DNA of 64,000 nucleotides, from positions 4,278,001 through 4,342,000 of the forward strand of contig JAEUWY010000005.1 of the NCBI GenBank assembly GCA_022059125.1, given 5' to 3'. Within the stretch, counting starts at the first letter, position 1. Each line of letters starts with the position of its first letter. Shown piece after piece: positions 21,304 to 31,848 of this stretch. The notes below the pieces were generated by a model, which ran no database searches, had not been told where the DNA came from, and saw only the letters and a program-made list of their open reading frames with translations. The translations under genes and the position numbers were made by a program. This stretch comes from Corynespora cassiicola. Lineage: Eukaryota; Ascomycota; Dothideomycetes; Pleosporales; Corynesporascaceae.

Positions 21304-23085
21304 TCACAGATTATCCTTGTCCAATCCATTGGATCCTGCGACATCTGCAGAAGAAGCAGAAGCAGTGATATCGCTGGCAAGTTGGATTCTTGACCACGTT
21401 TCCCAGTCTTCAAAAAACTTCCAATGCCGCTCCACCGCCCTCTCCAACTCAGGAAGTTTGGAAATTGTGGCCGGCTCATCCATTGGTGGGAAATCCGTGG
21501 GCAACCCTTCACCATCTTCTCGGAACCGCCCCTCTCGGACGCGCATATCTACCATGGCATGGTCTCGTAGGCGGAAGCGAAATCCTTCGTGCAGCCATAG
21601 TCCTACGGAAACAAGAGCACTGAGCGGCTCACCGTTGCAGTTCCGGTACACAAACTCTTCGTCGACACAGTCAAGGGTTACGTGTTTGAGATGTCGCAGA
21701 AGAAAAATGTGAGGTATGCCTTGGGCATCCAGAATGTCATTGAGCGTCCTCAGCTCTCGAAGTTGGAATCCCTGATGTTGCAAAACAGGACGGGTAAGTG
21801 TAATTGTATTGAGGCCAACTACTAGCTGGGTGATGAATTTGCATCGATCCAGGAGGCCCAATTCCAACTTCCGATGCTCGGTAGGACTACGGAGACCCGC
21901 AAAAAAGTGTGGAAGAGAAAGAGATCTCAAGTAATGGTACGCACCTTTCTGCGAGACCCCGAGAACCGCTGACGACAGCTTTGGGCCCTCAAACCCCGAC
22001 AAAATGCCATGCAACCATTTCAAGTCAATGGCATCTTTAGCAATCACATTTACACGCCGCAAGAATATTGGAATTGTCTCTTGTGAGATTTGAACATTGT
22101 CTCGGCACAAGGAAGGCATCCAACAAGGATTAGGGGCTAACTGCTTTCGCACGCCATGGTGGCGGTGGATATCCAGCCTCAAGTCCACACCTTCTTCCCA
22201 CTGGGAGATCCAATGATCGTAGACGTTATTTCGAAGTTCGGGTGGCATGTCAAGAAACCGAAAAACTTTCCATGGCGAGTGGTACACCAAGGTCTCAGCG
22301 ATTATCTCGTAATGTGAGAGGTATGGCAGGCGTCGCACAGTAAGCACCGAGTATGCAACTGCAGAATTTGGATGTGGCTGCACCTTGAACTGATCCAAGA
22401 GTTCGGAATTCACCAATCCTGGGAAGGTTGTAGTTGTTGGCAGATTGAGGATAGCTGGTGCCAGATGGGCCAGATTCGGAGGCCCAACATCAACAGGGGA
22501 AGAATTGAACAAAACGCTTCGCCTTCGCTGTCGGCCTGACTCGATTGATGCTGGGTGGTGATTTTTGCTAGAAATCCCGGCAGTTTCGTCAGTCGCATCG
22601 CTAGATTTAGGGGTCGTGGTGCTCGACTTTCTGCTCTTCTCATCAAGAGTTTGAGGAGCGGATCTTGCAACATCTGCGAAAGTCCAAGTTGTCAGGTCCG
22701 AGAGACAATGTTTTACATCCTGTGGATGGCTAAAAGAGGCTAGAGCGGGCCAAGATTCCTTGTCGTCGGAGGGCATGCAGGAATGGTTGTATTTCCAAGG
22801 TTCTTGGGAAGGGCACTCAATATCCTGAAGCGAAGTCCTAGATTGATTAGTCGCCCGAGCTGAATGAAGATATCGCCTGCCACTAGTGCGTTGGAGATTC
22901 CTGGACCAAAAGGACCGGGTTGAGGATGGACGACTGTGCAATGGAATCCAGGCAACAGGTCGCACTGGTCTTTGCAGTCGGCGCTGCCTAGGAGTCACAC
23001 TTTCCGACCAGTGAATGGGGTTATTTATCGCGATTGGGGTTACTGGTAGGGTATTTTGTTGATGGTAGAAATAAGTAGCTGCCAT
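21304..23085 (-). CDS. LPxELRNxIY-motif protein, 593 aa
   Basis: Intron-less ORF from ATG 23083-23085. The first 240 residues are Ser/Thr/Pro-rich and probably disordered. At 276-291 it has FRFLDMPPELRNNVYD, the F-box-like LPxELRNxIY motif common in ascomycete unknown proteins. The rest is a mixed alpha/beta region with leucine-rich character (LRSLSLPHFFAGL, LKHVTLDCVDEEFV, VGLWLHEGF), ending in an acidic, Ser/Ala-rich tail. An SCF substrate adaptor role is sometimes proposed for such proteins, but the sequence here does not show it. The C-terminal part resembles that of the 448-aa neighbour downstream. Confidence 0.8.
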   Translation of the reverse strand: MAATYFYHQQNTLPVTPIAINNPIHWSESVTPRQRRLQRPVRPVAWIPLHSRPSSTRSFWSRNLQRTSGRRYLHSARATNQSRTSLQDIECPSQEPWKYNHSCMPSDDKESWPALASFSHPQDVKHCLSDLTTWTFADVARSAPQTLDEKSRKSSTTTPKSSDATDETAGISSKNHHPASIESGRQRRRSVLFNSSPVDVGPPNLAHLAPAILNLPTTTTFPGLVNSELLDQFKVQPHPNSAVAYSVLTVRRLPYLSHYEIIAETLVYHSPWKVFRFLDMPPELRNNVYDHWISQWEEGVDLRLDIHRHHGVRKQLAPNPCWMPSLCRDNVQISQETIPIFLRRVNVIAKDAIDLKWLHGILSGFEGPKLSSAVLGVSQKGAYHYLRSLSLPHFFAGLRSPTEHRKLELGLLDRCKFITQLVVGLNTITLTRPVLQHQGFQLRELRTLNDILDAQGIPHIFLLRHLKHVTLDCVDEEFVYRNCNGEPLSALVSVGLWLHEGFRFRLRDHAMVDMRVREGRFREDGEGLPTDFPPMDEPATISKLPELERAVERHWKFFEDWETWSRIQLASDITASASSADVAGSNGLDKDNL

Positions 23086-24258
23086 GCAACGTTTGCTTCG
23101 GTCGCCATGGGGCCCAACCAGTAGTCACAAGGCAAGGTATGCACAAACGTCCCGAATCGATGTCACCACATCGCATTTGACTCGAGCCCTACGAGCATTT
23201 CAACCTCCAAGGTGAAGTCTGACTTTACAACGCAGGAGATGCTGGGGCTTTGTTTGGACGGGAGTAGCAGTTGATTTCGGCCATGTGTGAAGAAAGCGCA
23301 GCACCCAAATGAGGAAATCAGCTCGCAATCCAATCAGAGGAGTTTGTCCGGCTGTGCGAGCTGCAAGCACTAGCCGAAGCCCTAGTTAAAAGCCGACCAT
23401 TAAGAAATAGGCAGGTGTCAAGGTGCGGTTGATCCTGTCGTGTACACGTGGGTGCTGTGCGGGATGCTCACTTATCATGCTTTTGATCTCATATCACACG
23501 CCTAGCCAGCCTATTTGCCTGGCCCAACAAGGCTGAGAGAGAGACAGAGCGAGAGCGGCCTGGCCAACGCTTAACAACAGGCCAAGCATGCGGTTGAATG
23601 AGCAGCGCCGCTGCCGACTGCCCGCCTTATCAATACGCCGCTATGCATCTCGCAACTCTGGCCCTGCCGATATGACATGGCTACGCGTCGCTGTGTATAT
23701 TCCGCGAGCCATTCTGGTGGAATGACGTTCCGTGACGTACACGAAGGACGGGCGCAGCTCCAGGCTGCGGGCAAAGGAGTCGAAATCCTTCGGCGATAAG
23801 GCTAGCGTGCCAGCAAATAGCTGATGGGAATCAGCATGTCGGATGGCAAAATGACGCGATGCCCATGCGTGGAGATGTTTCCCAGGTGGAGTTCGGAATA
23901 GATCAGAGCTGTGAATCCGATCGATATGGTCCTGGGGTGTCGCATTCTGACATAAGCTCCCCAACCGCACGCGTTTGATCGCCCGCGCGGCCAAATCCGA
24001 ATCGTCTCATGCCCGAACACCGACCCGCTTGGCAGATTGTCAAACCCAATATATTGCCTCAGCCCCAATTCCCCATGGACGCGCAGCGAACGATGAACAT
24101 GGCCGCTGGACGCCTCCCAGTGCCAGCCCTATCGCGACGGACACCCTGATCCTCGGCCAAATAAAGCCTACGCGCTCCACCATTCCCTTTATCGCGGGCT
24201 GCACGCCTGACTCCGGAACTCGACACGTCGCAACCACCGCCGTCGGCACCGTGATACC
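23086..24258. other. Divergent intergenic region
   Basis: Spacer between the minus-strand LPxELRN gene and the plus-strand MFS gene, likely holding both promoters. GC-rich short open frames on both strands show no protein character. Confidence 0.45.
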
Positions 24259-26008
24259 ATGGCAGTCCACACGTCGCCGCGTGCCTCTTCGGAAGAGGGC
24301 GCCCCTTTGCTGTCGCCCTCCGCTGCAGAAGCATACAATTCGCCCACCCCACCGCCCGAGAAGAAGAAGAAGCCATGGCTGCTGTTGGTGGTGCTGCTCT
24401 TTTGGCTCGTCGCCATCATCGACGTGGGCGCCTACCTCGCCGAGCCGCCCAAGACGCGCGTATACGAAGCAAACCTCTGCCTGCGCTATTACGAGGAACA
24501 TGACCCTTCGGTCATACAGCCCGACGGCACTGTCGAGGAGAGGTTATGCAAGGTCGACATTGTGCAACAGAAGATGGCCATGATATTCGGCTGGCAGGAC
24601 ATGTTTGATGCCATACCCTCCATTCTTCTCGCCGTGCCCTATGGAACGCTGGCAGATAAGCTGGGCAGGAAGTGGATATTCGCCGCAGGGTTGCTGGGGC
24701 TCCAGTTGAACTCGGCATGGATATTGCTGATTTGTATGTTTACCTGGGAGCCACCGAGCGGTGCACAAGGTTGACAATAGTATAGGCTATTTCCGGAATC
24801 TCCCCCTTCAAATGACATGGATATCCTCAGCGTTTTATCTTGTCGGAGGCGGCCCAATCGTCGTGGTAGCCGTTGGCATCACCATGGTTTCCGACATTGT
24901 TCCCCCGGAGAAACGGTACGTGGGGCTATTCTGACCAAATTGCGCGGCTGACAGTCACCAGAACCCCCATCTTCCTTTACCTCACGGCGAGCATGCTCGT
25001 GGCCGAATTGATAGCTCCCATCCTGTCGGCGCGCTTGATGGAGAAGGGTGACTGGACCCCCCTATTGCTTTCCATATGCATCCAGCAAGTTGGAGTATGC
25101 ATTGCCATCTTCTTCCCAGAAACACTGCATCTTCGAGATCTACCCGAACCAAGGGACGACGAGAGCCAAAGCATCGAGCTCCAGACAAAGAAGCACGACC
25201 ACAGCTTCAGAGCCCAACTACGACATTTCAAAGAGGCCATTCTCTTCCTTCGGAGCGACTTTACACTTGGCCTGGTTGTGCTCAGCTTCATGTCCACCAG
25301 ACTAGGCCGGCAGGCCATGAACTTGCTGATTAGATATGCCTCAAAGCGATACAACTGGGAGATCAAAAAGGTAAAGGCTGCCACTTGTCTGACGAGAGCA
25401 TCGCTGATGTTTATGAACAGGCCGCATATCTCCTGTCGTTCCGCGCCGCCACCAATCTCGTCGCCATCACCGTGTTCGTCCCCATTGTCAATGTCATATT
25501 GCTAAAATATGTACGACTTCCAGTGCATTGGGCCGACCTCTGGATTGCCCGAGGCTCCATCATCGTCACTACAGTTTCGTTTCTGGTCATGAGTGTCGCG
25601 GGCAAGCCTGCACTTTTGATCCTCGGGCTTCTAATCTACAATCTTGGTACTGGCTACACGGCCGCCATGCGATCTGTGTCCATCCATGTGGTTGGCGGCC
25701 AGTCAAGCCCCGACATCGGAAGGTTGATGTCTCTCATTGCCATCACGGAGAGCATTGGTGTCATGATTGGCGGGCCTTTGCTTAACAAACTCTTCGAGTG
25801 GGGTATGGATATGGGGGAATCTTGGCTAGGGCTTCCCTTTATCGGTGCCACAGTCGTATTCCTTGCCATGACCTTTGTCAATTTCATCATCAGTGTAAAA
25901 GACAGGGACATTGGCTATGTCAGTGTGGATCCTGATGAGCCATCTGGACTGGAAACACCAAGAGAATGCATCCCAGATGCAGAGACGCCACCGCGCTACT
26001 CGTCATGA
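24259..26008 (+). CDS. MFS transporter, four exons, 533 aa
   Basis: Exons 24259-24733, 24786-24915, 24962-25370 and 25421-26008. The introns are 52, 46 and 50 nt, each GT-AG with matching phases. Product: 533 residues with a polar N-terminus, the first membrane helix at about 40-60 (PWLLLVVLLFWLVAIIDVGAYL), and a long first extracellular loop with two cysteines. The loop 2-3 MFS signature is YGTLADKLGRKWIF. A central cytoplasmic loop (about 250-300) rich in charged residues is followed by the second six-helix bundle (FVPIVNVILLKYV, LLIYNLGTGYTAAMRS, IGVMIGGPLLNKLFEW). The layout fits 12-helix proton-linked efflux or SLC46-like facilitators. Substrate unknown. The tail is acidic and Pro-rich. 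ATG at 24259 is in a good context (ACCATGGC). Confidence 0.9.
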
Positions 26009-26542
26009 TCGATGTAGCGAGTGAGGAAAAACGCTTTAGTTTTCGTATAATAATAATACCATTCTGTCCATTTCCGGTCTAGGTGTTGCTGACATGGATG
26101 ATGACACTTTCTCCCTTCCTAACATGTCTCAGCGTCTGATTCTCGCAAAGCTCGCGAACGGCGTGACGCAGTTCTCGATTGCGCGTTTGTCTCGGCAGCC
26201 CAAGCCTACATTGCACAGTCCGGTGTATGATAGATTTGAGTATCTGCCCCTTCCCATGGCTTCTCTCGAATTACTTCGCAGAATGTCGGGATCGCAGCTT
26301 CCATGTAGGGCTGAATTGCAATTGGAAGCTGCGCGTCGCTTGACACGAGCTCTTTAGCCATTCCTTTCACCTTTCCATCTCCATCTCACCACGCGGCATG
26401 CTTGTCTGTACCCAGAACCGCCCCATCTGCTTGCAAAGTAGGCCTTGCATACCCGGTCTTGATATCTCGGCGAAGGACCGCCATTCACCGGGGTCTCGCT
26501 GCACGTTTCTCCCACCCCATCTAGTCTTACTCCTTCCCTGCA
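26009..26542. other. Intergenic region
   Basis: 3' flank of the MFS gene and promoter of the serine-rich gene. An 87-codon ORF from ATG 26094 has no recognisable feature and was not called. Confidence 0.4.
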
Positions 26543-29500
26543 ATGTTTGCACGAGCATCCAGCGACGCGGGTACACGCCTACGCCGGTCCAAATCTACCT
26601 CTTCAAATGTTCACAGGCCTCTGCCGCCAGGACTTTGCTACCAGGACCCAGATGCCGCTCAGCAATATGCACTGGCAGCAGCAGCTACTGCCTTCGTCCG
26701 AGCTCATGATACTGGTGCATCAGAGTGCCAGCAAAGGCGTGGTGGCGATAATTCAAGGACAAGAAGCAATACTAGCCGCAAGTCGCTTCTTTCGCAGGGT
26801 AGCCACTTTCCAGCGCGAGAACCGAGCTCGCGATCCCTCCAGCAATCAAAGGGTGGGCCGATGTCCAGTACGTCTCGACAGAGCCGAGCTTCCACAATGG
26901 CCACTGAACAATTTCCCCCATTTCATCCAACGCCTTCAACTAGCAGAGCTCTTTCGGCTCAACCATCAATCACCTTGAATGAGAATTCCCGGCCTAGTAC
27001 CCAGCCAAAACCCTCACGAGCAAGTGCCTCCTCTATCACCTCTCAGCAAATCCGCAAAGCGCGCTCCATGTATTACGCCAGCAGCGTACAAACAGGCTCG
27101 CCTGTCGCTCGCCCTCCAGCTAAATACCTAACGACTCCGCCGCCCACCACCGTCAGCCTCTCTCTCGGGACAGTGCCCACGCTTTCGTCGTCTCGTATGA
27201 CCACTCGATCTCCTCCAGTGTCGCCGCGCCTCCCCGTGACCCTCGCCCCTGACGAGACAGTCGAAAAAGCTAGGGATAAATACCTTCAGGGCTTTCGAGA
27301 GCGCCAAGTCAAACACAAACCGTCCATATTCCTAGCCCCGTTCAGAAAGAGGCAGGATAAGGCAAAGGAGTCCGAGCCTCCAGCGCCTGATATCATTCAT
27401 GTCTATTCTGGTTGCCAGCAGTTGACGGCCGACCCCGTTCATGATACCAATTTGAACGACTTTCAACCCCCAAAAGATAAGAAAGAGAGACGGTCATTCT
27501 CCAACTCTCTGAAGAACAAATTCAAGAAGGTCTTCAGGCGATCTTCGAATAGCTCAACGACTATGCCAGTGCAACAAATACAAGCAAGTCGTGACTACTT
27601 TAGCCAGTTCTCGAAACAAACCCAAAACACAGATGAATGCCTCAATGTTCCTAGTCCTGACGATGCCACTCTAAGAAGAATCAGATCGCGTACTCCGCCA
27701 TTTGATTCAGAGCTTCCGACTCCACCCCGACCAGGTTCAAGTGGCAGCAATAGGAGCTTGCAAAGTCTTCGTAGCAACCGTAGCAATCGCAGCAACCGAA
27801 GTCTACATAGTGAAGCGCATAGCAACGCACCTTCTGGATCGCGGGCCACCAGCTGGGGCACCTCTTCAGCAGGAGGTACTTTGACGCAACGTGATATCAA
27901 GAGACTCACAGTCATACACGAGGCCAAGGACAGCATAGGAAGTGAGACAGAACGGCTGGCTGGTGCAGCGCTTCCCCATTACCATACAGATCCCTTCCAG
28001 CAACAGACGCACATCTTGAAGGACGCTATATCGTTACCAACAAGCCCGGGCCAGGATTTATCTGACGACATCACCGACACTACACAATATACTAGACACC
28101 CCCAGGCTTCGTCCTCTCAAATGCATGTGGCAGAGGGCGAAGGTAATGTCTTTACATCAAACATTCCCAAGGAACCACATCATCCCGCTTTCAGTAAGGA
28201 GACATTACCAAGATCTAGCGCAGACGGCAGGTCAAGTATCAATAATGATCGAAGATCGCCTTCGAAGGACCTGCCAGCTAACCCCCTCGACCTGCGCCGA
28301 TCAAGCTCCATCAGATCATTCGGTAGGGCATTTCGATCAACTATTCGCGCCGTTACTTCTTCGGAACAGCCGTGCTCTCACATTCCTGAGCGTACAACGA
28401 GTGTTCGTGGGATAGTACGCATTCCTCGTCCGGATACTGCCGCCTCCTTAGTGGCTTCAGACTCAGAATCTCGTGAAAATGAAGACGATAACAACGAACC
28501 GGACATTATCAATTTCAAGATGGGTAACATAAGGTACATATTATAGCTGCCAATGGTTTTTCCCCCATTCTCGGCGCTTGCTGACATATCAACTCATAGG
28601 CGGCCCACGGCAAGAGATCAGGATATCCCCGAAGTCACCACTCCAAGTGCCGAACAGATCAAGCATCGTGTTCATAAGTCATTGAATCGTTGGAAGACCC
28701 CACTTGAAGAAACCAAAATACCAGATTTCACGCCACCAACCGAGAGAAGATTCGCAGTCACTAGCTTTGTGAAACGGACGTTCTCTCGCCGACTGTCCGA
28801 AGAGGAGCCCAATGTTCGATTGTCAGACGACAAGCCATTTTCCTCGTCGAATCAGCCTGCTCCACATGAGGTCCTTGTTAACAATCTCCAGTCGCTAGCG
28901 ACTCCAAATTCTCCGAAGAGGAAGCTGGTGCTTTCACCCACAACTCCTAGCGTCTATTCGAGGAATACCGATGGAGTCAGCTTACCTCCAAATGACAGTT
29001 CCATTTCCCTTAATGCAAAGACTGATGATGAGCCCCATCAAACTGGATCAGCCTTGATAGTGACTAGTCAATCTGTCAAGAGCTACGTGATTGGTACCCC
29101 TTCTCCCAGACGCGGCCATGAATCAAGTCGCTCGAGCAAAGACTGGAAAGCTTGGCTCGCTCATGAGGTTTCGGACCTCGCCAGTCTTCCTCAGGAAGAT
29201 ATTACGATTAAGAGTCAATACAATTCACTGGCCAAACATCACCGAGAACTTGGACAGATTGAGGACGAGGATGCTACGATAAGTTTTCGCAAGTCGACTG
29301 AGTTTCCAAACATTCAAACACAAGAGGGTCAGGATGTATGTGATAAAGTTGTTGACAACCACGGATCATCGTCAGAAATCTATGCTGATAGCTCCCCTTC
29401 AACTACCGCTGTTAGTATGACGGTGGTCAATGAGGCTAAGCTACTTCAACCGTCACTCAAAAACTCAATTTCGAGGGACAAGCGTACACAATCTGCGTTA

Positions 29501-30469
29501 AGCCAATACTCCACATCTTCCAGAGTAGATCTTGACAACCCCACGTCTGCACGAATGAACGGGCGCTTCCCCTACATTGACACGAGTCGACGTTCGTCCA
29601 GCAGACAGAGTAAATGGGTTGAAAATTCTCAGAATCCGATATACAGACGATCTTCATCATGTTTAAGAGACAGATCGAGCTCTAAGCCGTCACTCAGTTT
29701 TGCTATTGGCTCTTCTAAGCGCAGCGAAAACATACAACTCACTGAAAAAGAAATGCAACCAGATGAACATAACAAAGACAACCTCAAGGAGAATACGATG
29801 CCTGTGTCTGGTGCTCGCAAAAGCTCGAACTTCCTGGTCGCTGATCCGGCCTCCAGCCATTCGATCGGCCGACCAAAATCATTGCAAACGCTGTCTACTA
29901 CGTTCATAAATCGGAGCCCCTCGAGCCTCGCACGATATACCACTTCAGCGGATGAGCATCTTCGTTCAGTCATTCCGCGACCCAGCAGAGACAGACTACC
30001 TCGTACACGTATACGCGCGCATGTCAGCCCGAATCACCAAGCAAAACTCTATGTACGACCCAAGAGCGCGTATAACCTACGCGACTCGGTCTCTTCTCCC
30101 ACCACACCCACCTCGGCACATCTTGCGCCACGACCAAGCTACAATTCCAGCAAGCAACCTGCGGCGTATACTCAAAAGTCATTAGATCAAAAACCACTTT
30201 CCGTTCGTTCTCCACTTGAAGGCTTTGATTCTCACATTCTCCCGCTCCACATACAGTATTCTTCTAGCTCTCTCGCTTTGAACAAGGAGCCAAAATCAAA
30301 CCCGGAAGATCAAGATAATGACTCTATGATGGATGCTGACATATATGGAAGTTCACGTGGCGGAAGTGTCACCCCTGGACAGCGCATGGTGGATACATTT
30401 CTGCGAGAGAGGAGCACAGGAAGCCCAGCTAGTATCTTCAGGAGGGAAGAAACACCGGCCTTTCTGTAA
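26543..30469 (+). CDS. Large serine-rich, mostly disordered protein, two exons, 1286 aa
   Basis: Exons 26543-28533 and 28600-30469, joined across a 66-nt intron (GTACAT...CTGACATATCAACTCATAG) that falls in phase. Start at ATG 26543 (MFARASSDAGTRLRRSKSTS). The protein is dominated by Ser, Arg, Pro and Thr with almost no hydrophobic core, so it is probably intrinsically disordered. Landmarks are an N-terminal segment DAAQQYALAAAATAFVRAHD that looks helical and conserved, a basic patch KNKFKKVFRR, an Asn/Arg/Ser tandem (SNRSNRSNRS) near residue 410, and repeated SP/TP sites throughout. Such proteins in ascomycetes are often phosphoregulated scaffolds for polarity or septation, but that is only an analogy. 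No enzyme domain or membrane segment is visible. The intact 3.9-kb frame and the precise intron make the gene itself very likely. Confidence 0.85.
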
Positions 30470-30969
30470 CTATCCTTCACCGAAGTTTTTCTCGTTTCCT
30501 GGTATTCATATCGGACTTGGGGTTGAGTTTCACGCTGCTTCCAAATAATGGCATGAAGCTCTGAAATACTGGGTACATGTTTTTACCAGGTATCAATAAC
30601 ATGCGAACCTGCGTGGCGCTGATCCAAAGCTTGTTATGCTCTATTTTTCTCGTGATACCAAACCAATAACATTGCATCTAGAAGGTCCAATCACCAATAG
30701 TCGTGTATACTAATCATTGTATTTTAATTGTCGGTGGACTGTTCTACATGGATATAATGGAAGATGAGGCGTCCAAGTCCCAAATCACATCACCACTCTC
30801 CTAAAGTGAGACACGACTAGCAAAAAGGGTATTTGAAATTGACTTATCTAAAATTCTGATGAGAATTTTGCAGTTTGCCTGAACCGCAAACGGAAATCTA
30901 CATGTATCTTCGAATTGAACGCTATATAAAAGGAGGTCATAAAATCCGACTAAGCGACTGATTCACAGC
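30470..30969. other. Convergent 3' spacer
   Basis: Lies between the 3' ends of the serine-rich gene (+) and the repeat precursor gene (-). Moderately AT-rich, no ORF supported. Confidence 0.45.
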
Positions 30970-31848
30970 CTAGCGGCGGGTCTTGTCAGCTCCGAAGTTC
31001 ACCGAGCCCTGGGGCCTTCCGTTAGAGCCAAGGCCAACCTCGACCTCTAGTTCCTTGTCGCCAACTTCCAACTCTCCCTCAATGTTGTTCTGGCGCTTTG
31101 TCTTGTCGGGGCCGAAGTTGACTGAGCCCTGAGGCCTTCCGTTGGAGCCAAGGCCAACCTCGACCTCAAGCTCCTTGCCGCCAACCTCGAGCTCGCCTCC
31201 AACTTTCTGGCGCTTGGTCTTGTCGGGGCCGAACTCCACCGAACCCTGGGGCCTTCCATTGGCACCGAGGCCAGCCTCGACCTCGAGTTCATTGCCACCA
31301 ACTTCAAGTTCTCCTTCGATGGTTTGACGCTTAGTCTTGTCGGGGCCGAACTCCACCGAGCCCTGAGGCCTTCCGTTGGCACCAAGTCCCAGCTCGACTT
31401 CCAGCTCCTTGCCGCCGACTGTGAGCTCGCCCTCAACGTTGTTCTGCCTCCTTCCCAGGACGGAATCAAGCTGGTCCTGGATATCCTGGGCAGCTGTGTT
31501 GATTTGGCTGTCGGTGGGGAGTTGGCGTTTGCTGGGGATGCGGATGTTGGGGATGGATGGGAGCTCGAGCTCGGCTTCGACGGGGATGCCGCCTACGCTG
31601 AATCCACCTTCAAGCTCTCGGCCTCCAGTGTCTTGACGTTTGCTGGGGATGCGGATGTTGGGGATGGATGGGAGCTCAAGCTCGGCTTCGACGGGGATGC
31701 CGCCTACACTAAATCCACCTTCGAGCTCTCGGCCTCCAGTGGCTTGACGCTTGGTGAGAATGCCATTGGCGGCTGATGGGATAACGGCCGCAGATGCCGC
31801 GCCGGCCAGGGCAAGGAGACCGAAGTAGGTGTACGAGTAGGCTACCAT
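30970..31848 (-). CDS. Secreted repeat precursor with KR/RR sites (KEP-type), 292 aa
   Basis: Start taken at ATG 31846-31848, which opens a signal peptide (MVAYSYTYFGLLALAGAASA). Upstream codons in frame have only a TTG start. After the signal comes a short propeptide ending LTKR (residue 34). Two 37-residue repeats (35-71, 72-108; GRELEGGFSVGG ... RIPSKR) follow and differ only at their second residue. Next is a 26-residue spacer ending GRR, then four 39-40-residue repeats (135-292; GELEVGGKELEVEVGLG ... FGPDKTKR). Every segment ends in KR or RR and every following segment begins with Gln, so kexin cleavage would free seven peptides with N-terminal Gln able to form pyroglutamate. No Cys and no alpha-pheromone motif. 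This is the architecture of fungal kexin-processed repeat proteins. The peptides are acidic and their function is unknown. No tailoring gene is seen nearby. Confidence 0.88.
   Translation of the reverse strand: MVAYSYTYFGLLALAGAASAAVIPSAANGILTKRQATGGRELEGGFSVGGIPVEAELELPSIPNIRIPSKRQDTGGRELEGGFSVGGIPVEAELELPSIPNIRIPSKRQLPTDSQINTAAQDIQDQLDSVLGRRQNNVEGELTVGGKELEVELGLGANGRPQGSVEFGPDKTKRQTIEGELEVGGNELEVEAGLGANGRPQGSVEFGPDKTKRQKVGGELEVGGKELEVEVGLGSNGRPQGSVNFGPDKTKRQNNIEGELEVGDKELEVEVGLGSNGRPQGSVNFGADKTRR
30973..31446 (-). repeat. Four 117-120-bp coding repeats, C-terminal set
   Basis: Units at 31327-31446, 31210-31326, 31093-31209 and 30973-31092. Each encodes one KR/RR-terminated peptide. The units share long identical stretches around the GRPQGSV and DKTKR codons, while the first few codons after Gln vary. 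Confidence 0.85.
31525..31746 (-). repeat. Two 111-bp near-identical coding repeats, N-terminal set
   Basis: Units at 31636-31746 and 31525-31635 encode 37-residue peptides that differ at one residue. The DNA of the two copies is nearly identical, suggesting recent duplication or homogenisation. Confidence 0.85.

Noticed and set aside
26094..26357. 87-codon ORF with ATG between the MFS and serine-rich genes
   Set aside because: No recognisable feature; lies in the expected promoter of the next gene.
30970..31848. Alpha-pheromone precursor
   Set aside because: Fungal alpha-pheromone repeats are short and Trp/Cys-containing. These are 26-40 residues long with neither Trp nor Cys.
30970..31848. 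Known dikaritin-type RiPP cluster (ustiloxin/phomopsin-like)
   Set aside because: No Tyr-containing core peptide, and no UstYa/DUF3328 or tyrosinase gene in the flanking 10 kb on either side.
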